NCBI GenBank assembly: GCA_023441125.1
Contig: JAEZQV010000231.1
Span: 1-6,494 of the forward strand
Direction: 5' to 3'
Length of the DNA: 6,494 bases
From: Bacillota bacterium
GTDB taxonomy: Bacteria > Bacillota_C > Negativicutes > Sporomusales > Sporomusaceae
Under the pieces are notes generated by a model. That model made no database searches. It worked only from the letters and a program-made list of their open reading frames with translations, and was not told where the DNA came from. The first letter of the stretch is position 1, and the number at the start of each line of letters is the position of its first letter. A program made the translations under genes and the position numbers. Of this stretch, positions 1 to 4,424 are shown in pieces.

Positions 1-324
1 ATGGTCTCACAAATGGGAGATACTGCTATAAAAATGTTAAATGCTGCTCTTAGCTCTTATAAGGAATTGAATTCCTGGAATATCGAAACGATTAAGGCTG
101 ATGATAAGCTGGTCAACAGGAGCAACAAAAAAGCTTTTCAGGATATAGTATGTATCTTGTCCGTCAATCCCTGGGTGCAGGAAGCCTTTTTGGATTATCA
201 TACAGCAGTGCGGTATATTGAGCGAGTTGGTGACCGGGCTGTGAATATAGCCCAGTTGGTCCACGGTATTGCCAATGCAGGTCCGGGCGAGCGGACACTT
301 GCCGCCGATTGGCCAGTTCAATAG
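1..324 (+). CDS. phoU: PhoU-family phosphate signalling protein, 3' part (5' end outside window)
   Basis: This is the C-terminal half of a PhoU protein, the cytoplasmic helical-bundle regulator that links the Pst phosphate transporter to the PhoR/PhoB-type two-component system and restrains phosphate uptake. The 107 codons in the window match the second PhoU three-helix repeat. The diagnostic stretch is ERVGDRAVNIAQ around codons 74-85, the counterpart of the family's E-R-x-G-D-x-x-x-N-I metal-binding motif. An earlier D-D-K-L-V run near codons 34-38 corresponds to the conserved D-x-x-V/D part of the preceding helix. Full PhoU proteins are about 210-230 aa, so roughly half is missing upstream; the ATG at position 1 is probably an internal Met, not the start. 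It ends in TAG, 20 nt before the MgtC-family gene, which suggests co-transcription. The family call is firm; whether it acts with a Pst transporter or a Na/Pi cotransporter cannot be seen here. Confidence 0.88.
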   Translation: MVSQMGDTAIKMLNAALSSYKELNSWNIETIKADDKLVNRSNKKAFQDIVCILSVNPWVQEAFLDYHTAVRYIERVGDRAVNIAQLVHGIANAGPGERTLAADWPVQ

Positions 325-331
325 GAATGAA

Positions 332-336
332 AGAGG
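332..336 (+). promoter_or_regulatory. Ribosome binding site (AGAGG) that favours the ATG at 345
   Basis: AGAGG lies 8 nt upstream of ATG 345. The in-frame alternatives, TTG 309 (inside phoU) and ATG 327, have no comparable purine-rich site at correct spacing, so this site decides the start of the MgtC-family gene. Confidence 0.55.
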
Positions 337-344
337 CTGGTGTA

Positions 345-1013
345 ATGATTACAATTATTGACGCAGCCGGAAGGCTGATTGCCGCCGCCATGTTAGGAGC
401 CGCTATCGGTTATGAACGGCAGTGGCGCAGGAAGTCTGCAGGCCTGCGCACTCACGTGTTAGTATCGTTGGGAGCTTGTCTTACCATGATTGTATCACTA
501 AATATTTCGTTGGAGTTTTTTTCGCTATATGGTCTGACTAACTCCGATCCGGAAAGAATCGCGGCCCAGGTAATCAGCGGCATCGGTTTTCTCGGCGCCG
601 GCGCCATCATGAAAGACGGCTTCAATGTTATCGGTTTGACTACCGCCGCTAGCCTGTGGGTAGTAGCCGCTATTGGGTTATCAGTTGGCAGCGGCTATTA
701 TGCGTTTGCCGTTATTGCTACTGTGTTGGCCGTTCTTACTTTGACGTGGCTGTCAAAAATCGAGAAATCCTATATTAACGCGTGTGATGTCACACTACTA
801 GTTACTGTTGTGGACCAACCGGGACAAATCGGGCGGGTAGGCTCCTTTTTCGGCAGTCAGAATATCAGTATTAAAGATATTCATGTGGTTGAGAAAAAAG
901 AGGGCCATTTGATTCTGTCGCTTACATTAGCTTCCATGCAGGGAACCGTGTCTAAAATCATGGATAAATTATTCGAAGTTGAAGGGGTGAAAGGTGTAAA
1001 AAAAGAGGAATAA
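345..1013 (+). CDS. MgtC/SapB-family inner-membrane protein with C-terminal ACT-like domain
   Basis: This 222-aa protein belongs to the MgtC/SapB family of inner-membrane proteins, linked in other bacteria to growth in low magnesium, to membrane energetics and, in Salmonella, to phosphate signalling. The N-terminal domain (about residues 7-137) has four to five hydrophobic segments and the family landmarks: GAAIGYERQWRRKSAGLRTH (18-37), the ERIAAQVISGIGFLGAGAI block (70-88) and GLTTAASLWVVAAIGL (97-112). Residues 147-222 are soluble, with an alternating beta-alpha pattern (LLVTVVDQPGQIG near the start), as in the ACT-like regulatory domain of longer MgtC proteins. ATG 345 is chosen because AGAGG precedes it; TTG 309 and ATG 327 are in-frame alternatives adding 12 or 6 residues. 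It follows phoU by 20 nt. The family is certain. The physiological role is not, because many MgtC-family members are not magnesium or virulence proteins. Confidence 0.9.
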   Translation: MITIIDAAGRLIAAAMLGAAIGYERQWRRKSAGLRTHVLVSLGACLTMIVSLNISLEFFSLYGLTNSDPERIAAQVISGIGFLGAGAIMKDGFNVIGLTTAASLWVVAAIGLSVGSGYYAFAVIATVLAVLTLTWLSKIEKSYINACDVTLLVTVVDQPGQIGRVGSFFGSQNISIKDIHVVEKKEGHLILSLTLASMQGTVSKIMDKLFEVEGVKGVKKEE

Positions 1014-1018
1014 GCTTA

Positions 1019-1048
1019 TGCCACGCAAGCGTTGCAGGATTTTTTTTT
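1019..1048 (+). terminator. Probable intrinsic terminator after the phoU-mgtC-like unit
   Basis: An imperfect 18-nt dyad (TGC-C-ACGC-AA-GCGT-T-GCA, 1019-1036) folds as a short stem with one C/T mismatch. It is followed three bases later by a run of nine T (1040-1048). The stem is weak, but the position 5 nt after a stop codon and the T-run fit rho-independent termination. It could also serve as a DNA operator for the next gene. Confidence 0.5.
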
Positions 1049-1124
1049 ATAGGCAAGAACTCTAACAAGAAGATATTATAAGCATGGACTGGGCACAAAG
1101 CCACTAGTACGGAGGTCTTGAGAC
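1049..1124 (+). promoter_or_regulatory. Intergenic leader of the iron-sulfur gene with a weak candidate promoter
   Basis: A -10-like TATTAT lies at 1074-1079, but no recognisable -35 hexamer stands 16-18 nt before it (AGGCAA at 1051-1056 is poor). A 10-nt dyad GTCT-TG-AGAC lies at 1115-1124, directly ahead of the ribosome site. An extra GGAGGT at 1111-1116 has no in-frame start at proper distance. The preceding terminator implies that a promoter should lie here. No riboswitch fold is recognised. Confidence 0.35.
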
Positions 1125-1131
1125 GGGAGGG
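1125..1131 (+). promoter_or_regulatory. Ribosome binding site (GGGAGGG) supporting TTG start at 1138
   Basis: GGGAGGG ends 6 nt before TTG 1138. The reading frame upstream is closed by TAG at 1105-1107 and holds no ATG or GTG in between, so this site fixes TTG 1138 as the start. Confidence 0.65.
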
Positions 1132-1137
1132 CCTTGT

Positions 1138-1689
1138 TTGGGCAAGCAGCTTGGCTTTTTAATCGATCTGAGTAAATGTGTGGGCTGCCGGGGCTGCGAG
1201 GTGGCCTGCCTTAATGAGCACCCTGTCGCGCAGATGCATTACCGCCGGGTTATTCAGCTTAGCAAGGATAACCGGGGGTTAGGCTTTTTATCGCTGGCCT
1301 GTAACCATTGTCAGAATCCTGAATGCATCCGGGTTTGCCCTCAGAAATGTTTCTATAAACGGCGGGACGGAATCGTGCTGCACCGGCCGCAGGCCTGCAG
1401 CGGCTGTCAAAGCTGTGCCGGGGCCTGTCCGTTTCAGGCCCCGCGGGTCGATCCCCGCACAAAAAAAATAACCAAGTGCAACTTCTGTGTGGAACGGCTT
1501 GAACAGGGACTGGAGCCGGCCTGTGTGGCCGCCTGTATTGTGGGCGCGCTGGCCGTCATTGATTTGACGGCAGCGTTAGCCGCCGGTGTACAGGCAACGC
1601 TGCCGGATTTCCCGATCGTCCAGTTTACCAAACCGTCGCTGCGGTTTGTACTGCCGCAAGTACCACAGTGTTTCTGGCGGAAATCATAG
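1138..1689 (+). CDS. Four-cluster 4Fe-4S ferredoxin-type electron-transfer protein (DmsB-like CISM subunit)
   Basis: This 183-aa protein is an electron-transfer subunit of the DmsB/NrfC/PhsB kind, which wires a molybdoenzyme to a membrane quinone module or another carrier. It has sixteen cysteines in four groups: C14/C17/C20/C24, C55/C58/C63/C67, C87/C90/C93/C97 and C114/C117/C129/C133. This is the ferredoxin-like pattern for four [4Fe-4S] clusters, with all ligand positions Cys. The N-terminal GFLIDLSKCVGCRGCEVAC is typical of DmsB. Two further Cys (71 and 178) are outside the pattern. No signal peptide or membrane segment is seen; such subunits normally ride out of the cell bound to a Tat-exported catalytic partner. 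At 183 aa it is slightly short against about 205 for DmsB, the C-terminal tail being reduced. It starts with TTG, supported by GGGAGGG. The pucR-type gene follows after 13 nt, and the nearest catalytic subunit is 2.7 kb downstream in a separate transcription unit. It could alternatively serve another redox partner such as a hydrogenase or formate dehydrogenase. Confidence 0.85.
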   Translation: MGKQLGFLIDLSKCVGCRGCEVACLNEHPVAQMHYRRVIQLSKDNRGLGFLSLACNHCQNPECIRVCPQKCFYKRRDGIVLHRPQACSGCQSCAGACPFQAPRVDPRTKKITKCNFCVERLEQGLEPACVAACIVGALAVIDLTAALAAGVQATLPDFPIVQFTKPSLRFVLPQVPQCFWRKS

Positions 1690-1694
1690 GAGGG
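1688..1694 (+). promoter_or_regulatory. Ribosome binding site (AGGAGGG) of the PucR-type gene, overlapping the upstream stop codon
   Basis: AGGAGGG begins inside the TAG stop of the iron-sulfur gene and sits 8 nt before ATG 1703. This favours translational coupling and selects ATG 1703 over in-frame starts further upstream that would lie inside the iron-sulfur gene. Confidence 0.75.
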
Positions 1695-1702
1695 CAAAAT
1701 CA

Positions 1703-3331
1703 ATGTATTTTTGTACAGTGCAGGAATTATTGACAGTGCAGCCTGCAACGGTAATGGCCGGCTGGGCTGGCCGGCATAACCGGGTAAGCCGGGTAGCCCA
1801 GCCGGTTGCCGCCGGACCGGCTGACAAGCTGGCTGACAGCCTGGTGCTGCTTGGCGCGGAATCCAGGCAAGCCGACATCCCGGCGCTTATAGTTGAATGC
1901 TGCAATTCAGCCCCGGCCGGAATTCTGCTAAGCGGCTATACCGCGCCACTTCCCCAGCAAGTCCTGGACATGGCCGAGACCAATGCCGTTCCGCTGCTTA
2001 GCTGTCAGATGCAGTTAACAGCCCGGGAACTGCAACAGGCCCTGGAATTGGCGGCTGAATCGGCGCAGACCGGCCGGCTGACCGGCTTGGCTGAGCAATG
2101 CAGCCGCCGCCAGCTGGCAAACTTTGCTTTGGATTTGCCGGGGGTACTGGCGCAGTTGGCCGGTTACTTACAAAATCCTGTTGTTGTCGTGGATGCCGCC
2201 TGTCAGCTACTGGCGCAGGCCGGCAGTGACCGCTTCCTTGCCGGGGATGAACTGACAGGCCTGGTAAATTCAGCCCGGCTGCCTGTCCTGCAGCGCAAAA
2301 GCAGGGCGCAGGCCGGCGAAGAGTTTTATCTGCAACAACTGGCGGCAGGCGAAATGCATGAACTGACCGGTTATATTGCGCCGTTGGTGCTGGCCGGCCA
2401 GCTGTTTGGCTATTTAATGGCTTTTGCCGCCGGGCCGGAGTTCAATGAACTGGATTTACTCCGCATCCGGGAAACCGGCGTGTCCTGCCTGCACCTGCTC
2501 ATAGTCCGCCGGCAGGTGGCCGAGGTTGAAACAAAGTACAAAGAGCACTTCCTCTATGATCTGCTTTATAATAATTTTGATTCGGAAGAGGCGCTGATCA
2601 AACGGGCGCGGTATTGGGGCTGGGAACTCAGCAAACCGCAGTGGCTGCTGGTTATCGAGGCTGATGATTTTCAGCATCTCCCGGATAAGGCCGATATTCT
2701 GGAAACAATACAGTTAACCGTCAGCGCCTGCCTGCGGGTGCGCTACCGCTATGCCATTACCAGCATTATGCAGGACCAGCTGGTCGTCATTATTCCCGGC
2801 ACGGAGGGCGACGCCAAAAGCATTAAGGCCCAGGTGCGCAAGCTGGCGCAATCGCTGCAAACGGAAATCGGCGGCCTGTTTCCGAGGGTCACCTTTTCCA
2901 TTGGTATCGGCAAGCATTACCTGGCGGCCGCCGATCTGTGCCGCAGCTATCAGGAGGCCAAACATGCACTGGCCCTGGGCCGGTTCAGCCAGGAAAAAGG
3001 CCATATTACCCATTTTGAAGATTTAGGCATCATCCGGCTGTTGTCCCATGTCAGCCTGGATCAGCTTGACGACTATTATAAAGAGCAATTGGCCGCCATT
3101 TTAGAGCATGACGAAAAAAATGCAACCAATTACCTGGAAATCCTGCAAGTATACTTTCAGCAGAACGGAGACTTAAACCTGATGGCCGAGAAGCTGTTTA
3201 TGCACCCCAATACTGTGCGGTACCGGCTGCGGAAGCTGGAAGAGCTGCTGGACACCGACCTGCAGAAAATAGAGAGCCGGGTAAGTCTTTCCATCGCCTG
3301 CAAAATCGCCAGGATGCGCAAACCCAACTAA
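1703..3331 (+). CDS. PucR-family transcriptional regulator
   Basis: This 542-aa protein has the PucR/CdaR architecture, a family of mostly activating DNA-binding proteins that respond to small metabolites (purine breakdown in Bacillus PucR, sugar diacids in CdaR). Residues 1 to about 120 form the PucR N-terminal sensor domain, beginning MYFCTVQELL and followed by an alternating alpha/beta stretch. Residues of about 140-290 look GAF-like (NPVVVVDAACQLL, then GYIAPLVLAGQLFGYLMAF). Residues of about 305-430 match the GGDEF-like CdaR domain (PQWLLVIEAD, FSIGIGKHY, SYQEAKHALALG) and lack a catalytic GGDEF motif. Residues 477-537 hold the C-terminal helix-turn-helix with the family signature HPNTVRYRLRKLEELL. 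The gene follows the iron-sulfur gene by 13 nt with a coupled ribosome site and ends inside an intrinsic terminator. Its position between two halves of a molybdoenzyme locus makes it the likely local regulator. The inducer is unknown. Family assignment is firm; target assignment is inference. Confidence 0.9.
   Translation: MYFCTVQELLTVQPATVMAGWAGRHNRVSRVAQPVAAGPADKLADSLVLLGAESRQADIPALIVECCNSAPAGILLSGYTAPLPQQVLDMAETNAVPLLSCQMQLTARELQQALELAAESAQTGRLTGLAEQCSRRQLANFALDLPGVLAQLAGYLQNPVVVVDAACQLLAQAGSDRFLAGDELTGLVNSARLPVLQRKSRAQAGEEFYLQQLAAGEMHELTGYIAPLVLAGQLFGYLMAFAAGPEFNELDLLRIRETGVSCLHLLIVRRQVAEVETKYKEHFLYDLLYNNFDSEEALIKRARYWGWELSKPQWLLVIEADDFQHLPDKADILETIQLTVSACLRVRYRYAITSIMQDQLVVIIPGTEGDAKSIKAQVRKLAQSLQTEIGGLFPRVTFSIGIGKHYLAAADLCRSYQEAKHALALGRFSQEKGHITHFEDLGIIRLLSHVSLDQLDDYYKEQLAAILEHDEKNATNYLEILQVYFQQNGDLNLMAEKLFMHPNTVRYRLRKLEELLDTDLQKIESRVSLSIACKIARMRKPN
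1758..1805 (+). repeat. 11-bp perfect inverted repeat in the 5' coding region of the PucR-type gene
   Basis: CCGGCTGGGCT (1758-1768) and AGCCCAGCCGG (1795-1805) are exact reverse complements separated by 26 nt. A smaller CCGG-CATAA-CCGG hairpin (1771-1783) is nested in the loop, and G-T wobbles can lengthen the outer stem. It begins 55 nt after the start codon. In RNA it could form a stable GC-rich stem early in the message; it may also be a by-product of GCC/GGC/CCG-rich codons. Confidence 0.6.
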
Positions 3332-3354
3332 GAAAGTTGGGTTTGTTTTTTTTT
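3320..3354 (+). terminator. Intrinsic terminator overlapping the PucR-type stop codon
   Basis: AAACCCAACT (3320-3329) pairs perfectly with AGTTGGGTTT (3335-3344) across a 5-nt AAGAA loop. One G then precedes a run of nine T (3346-3354). The left arm encodes the last residues (Lys-Pro-Asn) and the first base of the TAA stop, so the gene and its terminator share sequence. It separates the ferredoxin-regulator unit from the lipoprotein-chaperone-catalytic unit. Confidence 0.92.
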
Positions 3355-3424
3355 ACAGTATCTGTCGAAATATTTGGAAAAGGCTACAAAAAAAGCGGCT
3401 GAGGATTTTTATATAATGAAAGCA
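3355..3424 (+). promoter_or_regulatory. Candidate promoter of the lipoprotein-chaperone-molybdoenzyme operon
   Basis: A perfect -10 hexamer TATAAT lies at 3412-3417, 28 nt before the chosen start codon. At 17-nt spacing the -35 position (3389-3394) is only AAAAAA, far from TTGACA, which suggests activator dependence. A small dyad ACAG-TAT-CTGT lies at 3355-3365, immediately after the terminator, about 60-70 bp upstream of the expected transcription start. That is a common activator location. No sigma-54 GG/GC signature is seen. The binding factor is unknown; the adjacent PucR protein is the first candidate. Confidence 0.55.
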
Positions 3425-3431
3425 AACGAAG

Positions 3432-3439
3432 AGGAGGTG
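3432..3439 (+). promoter_or_regulatory. Strong ribosome binding site (AGGAGGTG) fixing TTG start at 3446
   Basis: AGGAGGTG is complementary to the 16S 3' end over its full length and sits 6 nt before TTG 3446. Earlier in-frame starts (TTG 3374, ATG 3416) lie before or inside the -10 hexamer and would place charged residues ahead of the signal peptide, so they are rejected. Confidence 0.8.
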
Positions 3440-3445
3440 GATAAC

Positions 3446-3766
3446 TTGTCACGGAAATACCGGTTGCTGCTTGCTGGCTGTTTACTAAGCGCATCACTGG
3501 CGTTGGCCGCCTGCGGTGCAACTCCGGCAGTCCAGCGCGGATTACTGGACAGTGGTCCGGTGGATCAGAGCTATCAGGGGGTTGCGCAGCCCAAGGTGCC
3601 GGCGGCGGTGCTGAAGCTGTCGGACGAGGAAATTAGAAACGGCATTAAGAAATTCCCCATAAAGGCCAGAACCGGTCAGACGCTGGTGCCGGAAGTCCAG
3701 GTGCAGGCTACGCCGGGTCAGGAGAAAGCGGGGCAGGCGAGCGATGTTGCCAAACCACAGGTCTGA
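3446..3766 (+). CDS. Small lipoprotein of unknown function in the molybdoenzyme operon
   Basis: I do not recognise this 106-aa protein. It has a classical lipoprotein signal: basic start MSRKYR, hydrophobic core (residues 7-19) and lipobox L20-A21-A22-C23, so the mature, lipid-anchored protein would be about 84 aa. The mature part is short, Pro/Gln/Val-rich and probably extended. It has one more ordered-looking stretch, LKLSDEEIRNGIKKFPIKA in the middle, and ends in a low-complexity tail. There is no CxxCH haem site and no further Cys, so it is not an obvious electron carrier. Start TTG 3446 is set by a strong ribosome site. The stop overlaps the chaperone gene by 23 nt, implying coupled translation. 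Being exported like the catalytic subunit, it could anchor or assist the enzyme outside the cytoplasmic membrane; this is only contextual inference. An unrelated envelope role is possible. Confidence 0.75.
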   Translation: MSRKYRLLLAGCLLSASLALAACGATPAVQRGLLDSGPVDQSYQGVAQPKVPAAVLKLSDEEIRNGIKKFPIKARTGQTLVPEVQVQATPGQEKAGQASDVAKPQV

Positions 3767-4424
3767 CGAGGAGCAGAAGCTGGCTAAGCGCTTTCAGCTG
3801 TACTCTCTGTTTGCACAGTATTATCAGGGAGACTGGCGGCAGGCCGGCCGGATTATAAACGTTACCCGGCAATACCTGCGGGAACGCGGGGAGGAACTGG
3901 CTGACGGGACTAACGGCGACTGGACACCGCAGCAGACTGGTGCCGGCGACGCAGCGGTGGAATTTGACTATAACCGGTTATTTCTCGGACCGGCCCGGTT
4001 GCTGGCCCCGCCGGTTGAAAGCGCCTACCGCAATGCGCAGGGGCTCGTGATGCAGGCGGAGACGCTGGCAGTACGGGACTTTTACCGTCAGGCGGGACTT
4101 GCCGTACAGGGGAAAAACGCTGTCCCCGACGATCATTTGGGTTTGGAGCTCGAATTTGTCTGCTATTTGCTGGCACGGGCCGGGCAGAACCTGACAAGCA
4201 GTCCGGCCACAGCCAATCGTTATGTTGCGTCATATCAGGACTTTTATGAAAAACATTTGCAGCAGTGGGTCTACCGTCATTGCCAGGATGTAAAGGCCAA
4301 GGCGAGGACACCCGCCTGCCGGGGGGCTGCTGCGGCGCTGACCGGCTTTCTGCAGTCTGAGGAAAGGGAATTTGCAGCGAGGAGGGAACAAAGTGAAACA
4401 GCAAAGCTTGATAACCCGTCGTAA
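3744..4424 (+). CDS. TorD/DmsD-family molybdoenzyme maturation chaperone
   Basis: This 226-aa all-helical cytoplasmic protein is of the TorD/DmsD/NarJ type. Such proteins bind the twin-arginine leader and core of a specific molybdoenzyme, hold it for cofactor insertion and prevent premature Tat export. The family hallmarks are visible. YNRLFLGPARLLAPPVESAY starts at residue 76 and corresponds to the conserved Y-x-x-L-F-x-G-P...P-x-E-S block. PDDHLGLELEFVCYLL starts at residue 128 and is the conserved P-D-D/E-H-x-x-x-E-L-E/D-F block. The rest is helix-forming, with an acidic and basic C-terminal tail. ATG 3744 lies inside the lipoprotein gene (23-nt overlap) with only a weak AGG nearby; TTG 3747 is an equally possible start. 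The 3' end overlaps the catalytic gene by 32 nt and contains its ribosome site. The adjacent Tat-signal molybdoenzyme is the obvious client. Confidence 0.9.
   Translation: MLPNHRSDEEQKLAKRFQLYSLFAQYYQGDWRQAGRIINVTRQYLRERGEELADGTNGDWTPQQTGAGDAAVEFDYNRLFLGPARLLAPPVESAYRNAQGLVMQAETLAVRDFYRQAGLAVQGKNAVPDDHLGLELEFVCYLLARAGQNLTSSPATANRYVASYQDFYEKHLQQWVYRHCQDVKAKARTPACRGAAAALTGFLQSEEREFAARREQSETAKLDNPS
4380..4386 (+). promoter_or_regulatory. Ribosome binding site (AGGAGGG) for the GTG start at 4393
   Basis: AGGAGGG lies within the end of the chaperone gene, 6 nt before GTG 4393. It selects this GTG, which places the twin-arginine motif at residues 9-10, the expected distance from the N-terminus. 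Confidence 0.8.

Noticed and set aside
1084..1107. Mini-frame ATG...TAG (seven codons) in the leader of the iron-sulfur gene, possible leader peptide
   Set aside because: No convincing ribosome site before it and no run of regulatory codons; such short frames occur freely.
1014..1137. Possible molybdenum-cofactor riboswitch upstream of the iron-sulfur gene
   Set aside because: The region is too short after subtracting the terminator, and I see no multi-helix arrangement resembling that RNA.
1118..1162. TTG-initiated 14-codon frame after GGAGGT, overlapping the iron-sulfur start
   Set aside because: The ribosome-site-like motif is only 1-2 nt from the TTG, too close for initiation, and the product has no distinctive feature.
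2389..2402. Perfect 14-bp palindrome GCTGGCCGGCCAGC
   Set aside because: It sits mid-gene in the regulator and is made of Leu/Ala/Gly/Gln codons. A 7+7 palindrome is close to chance expectation in a GC-rich 6.5-kb window.
3374..3445. N-terminal extension of the lipoprotein from TTG 3374 or ATG 3416
   Set aside because: Both starts lie upstream of or inside the likely -10 hexamer, lack good ribosome sites, and would put an acidic stretch before the signal peptide. TTG 3446 has a full AGGAGGTG.
3910..4404. A 164-codon minus-strand open frame opposite the chaperone gene
   Set aside because: Pro/Arg/Ser-rich shadow translation with no domain, no ribosome site considered convincing, and the opposite strand carries clear TorD motifs.
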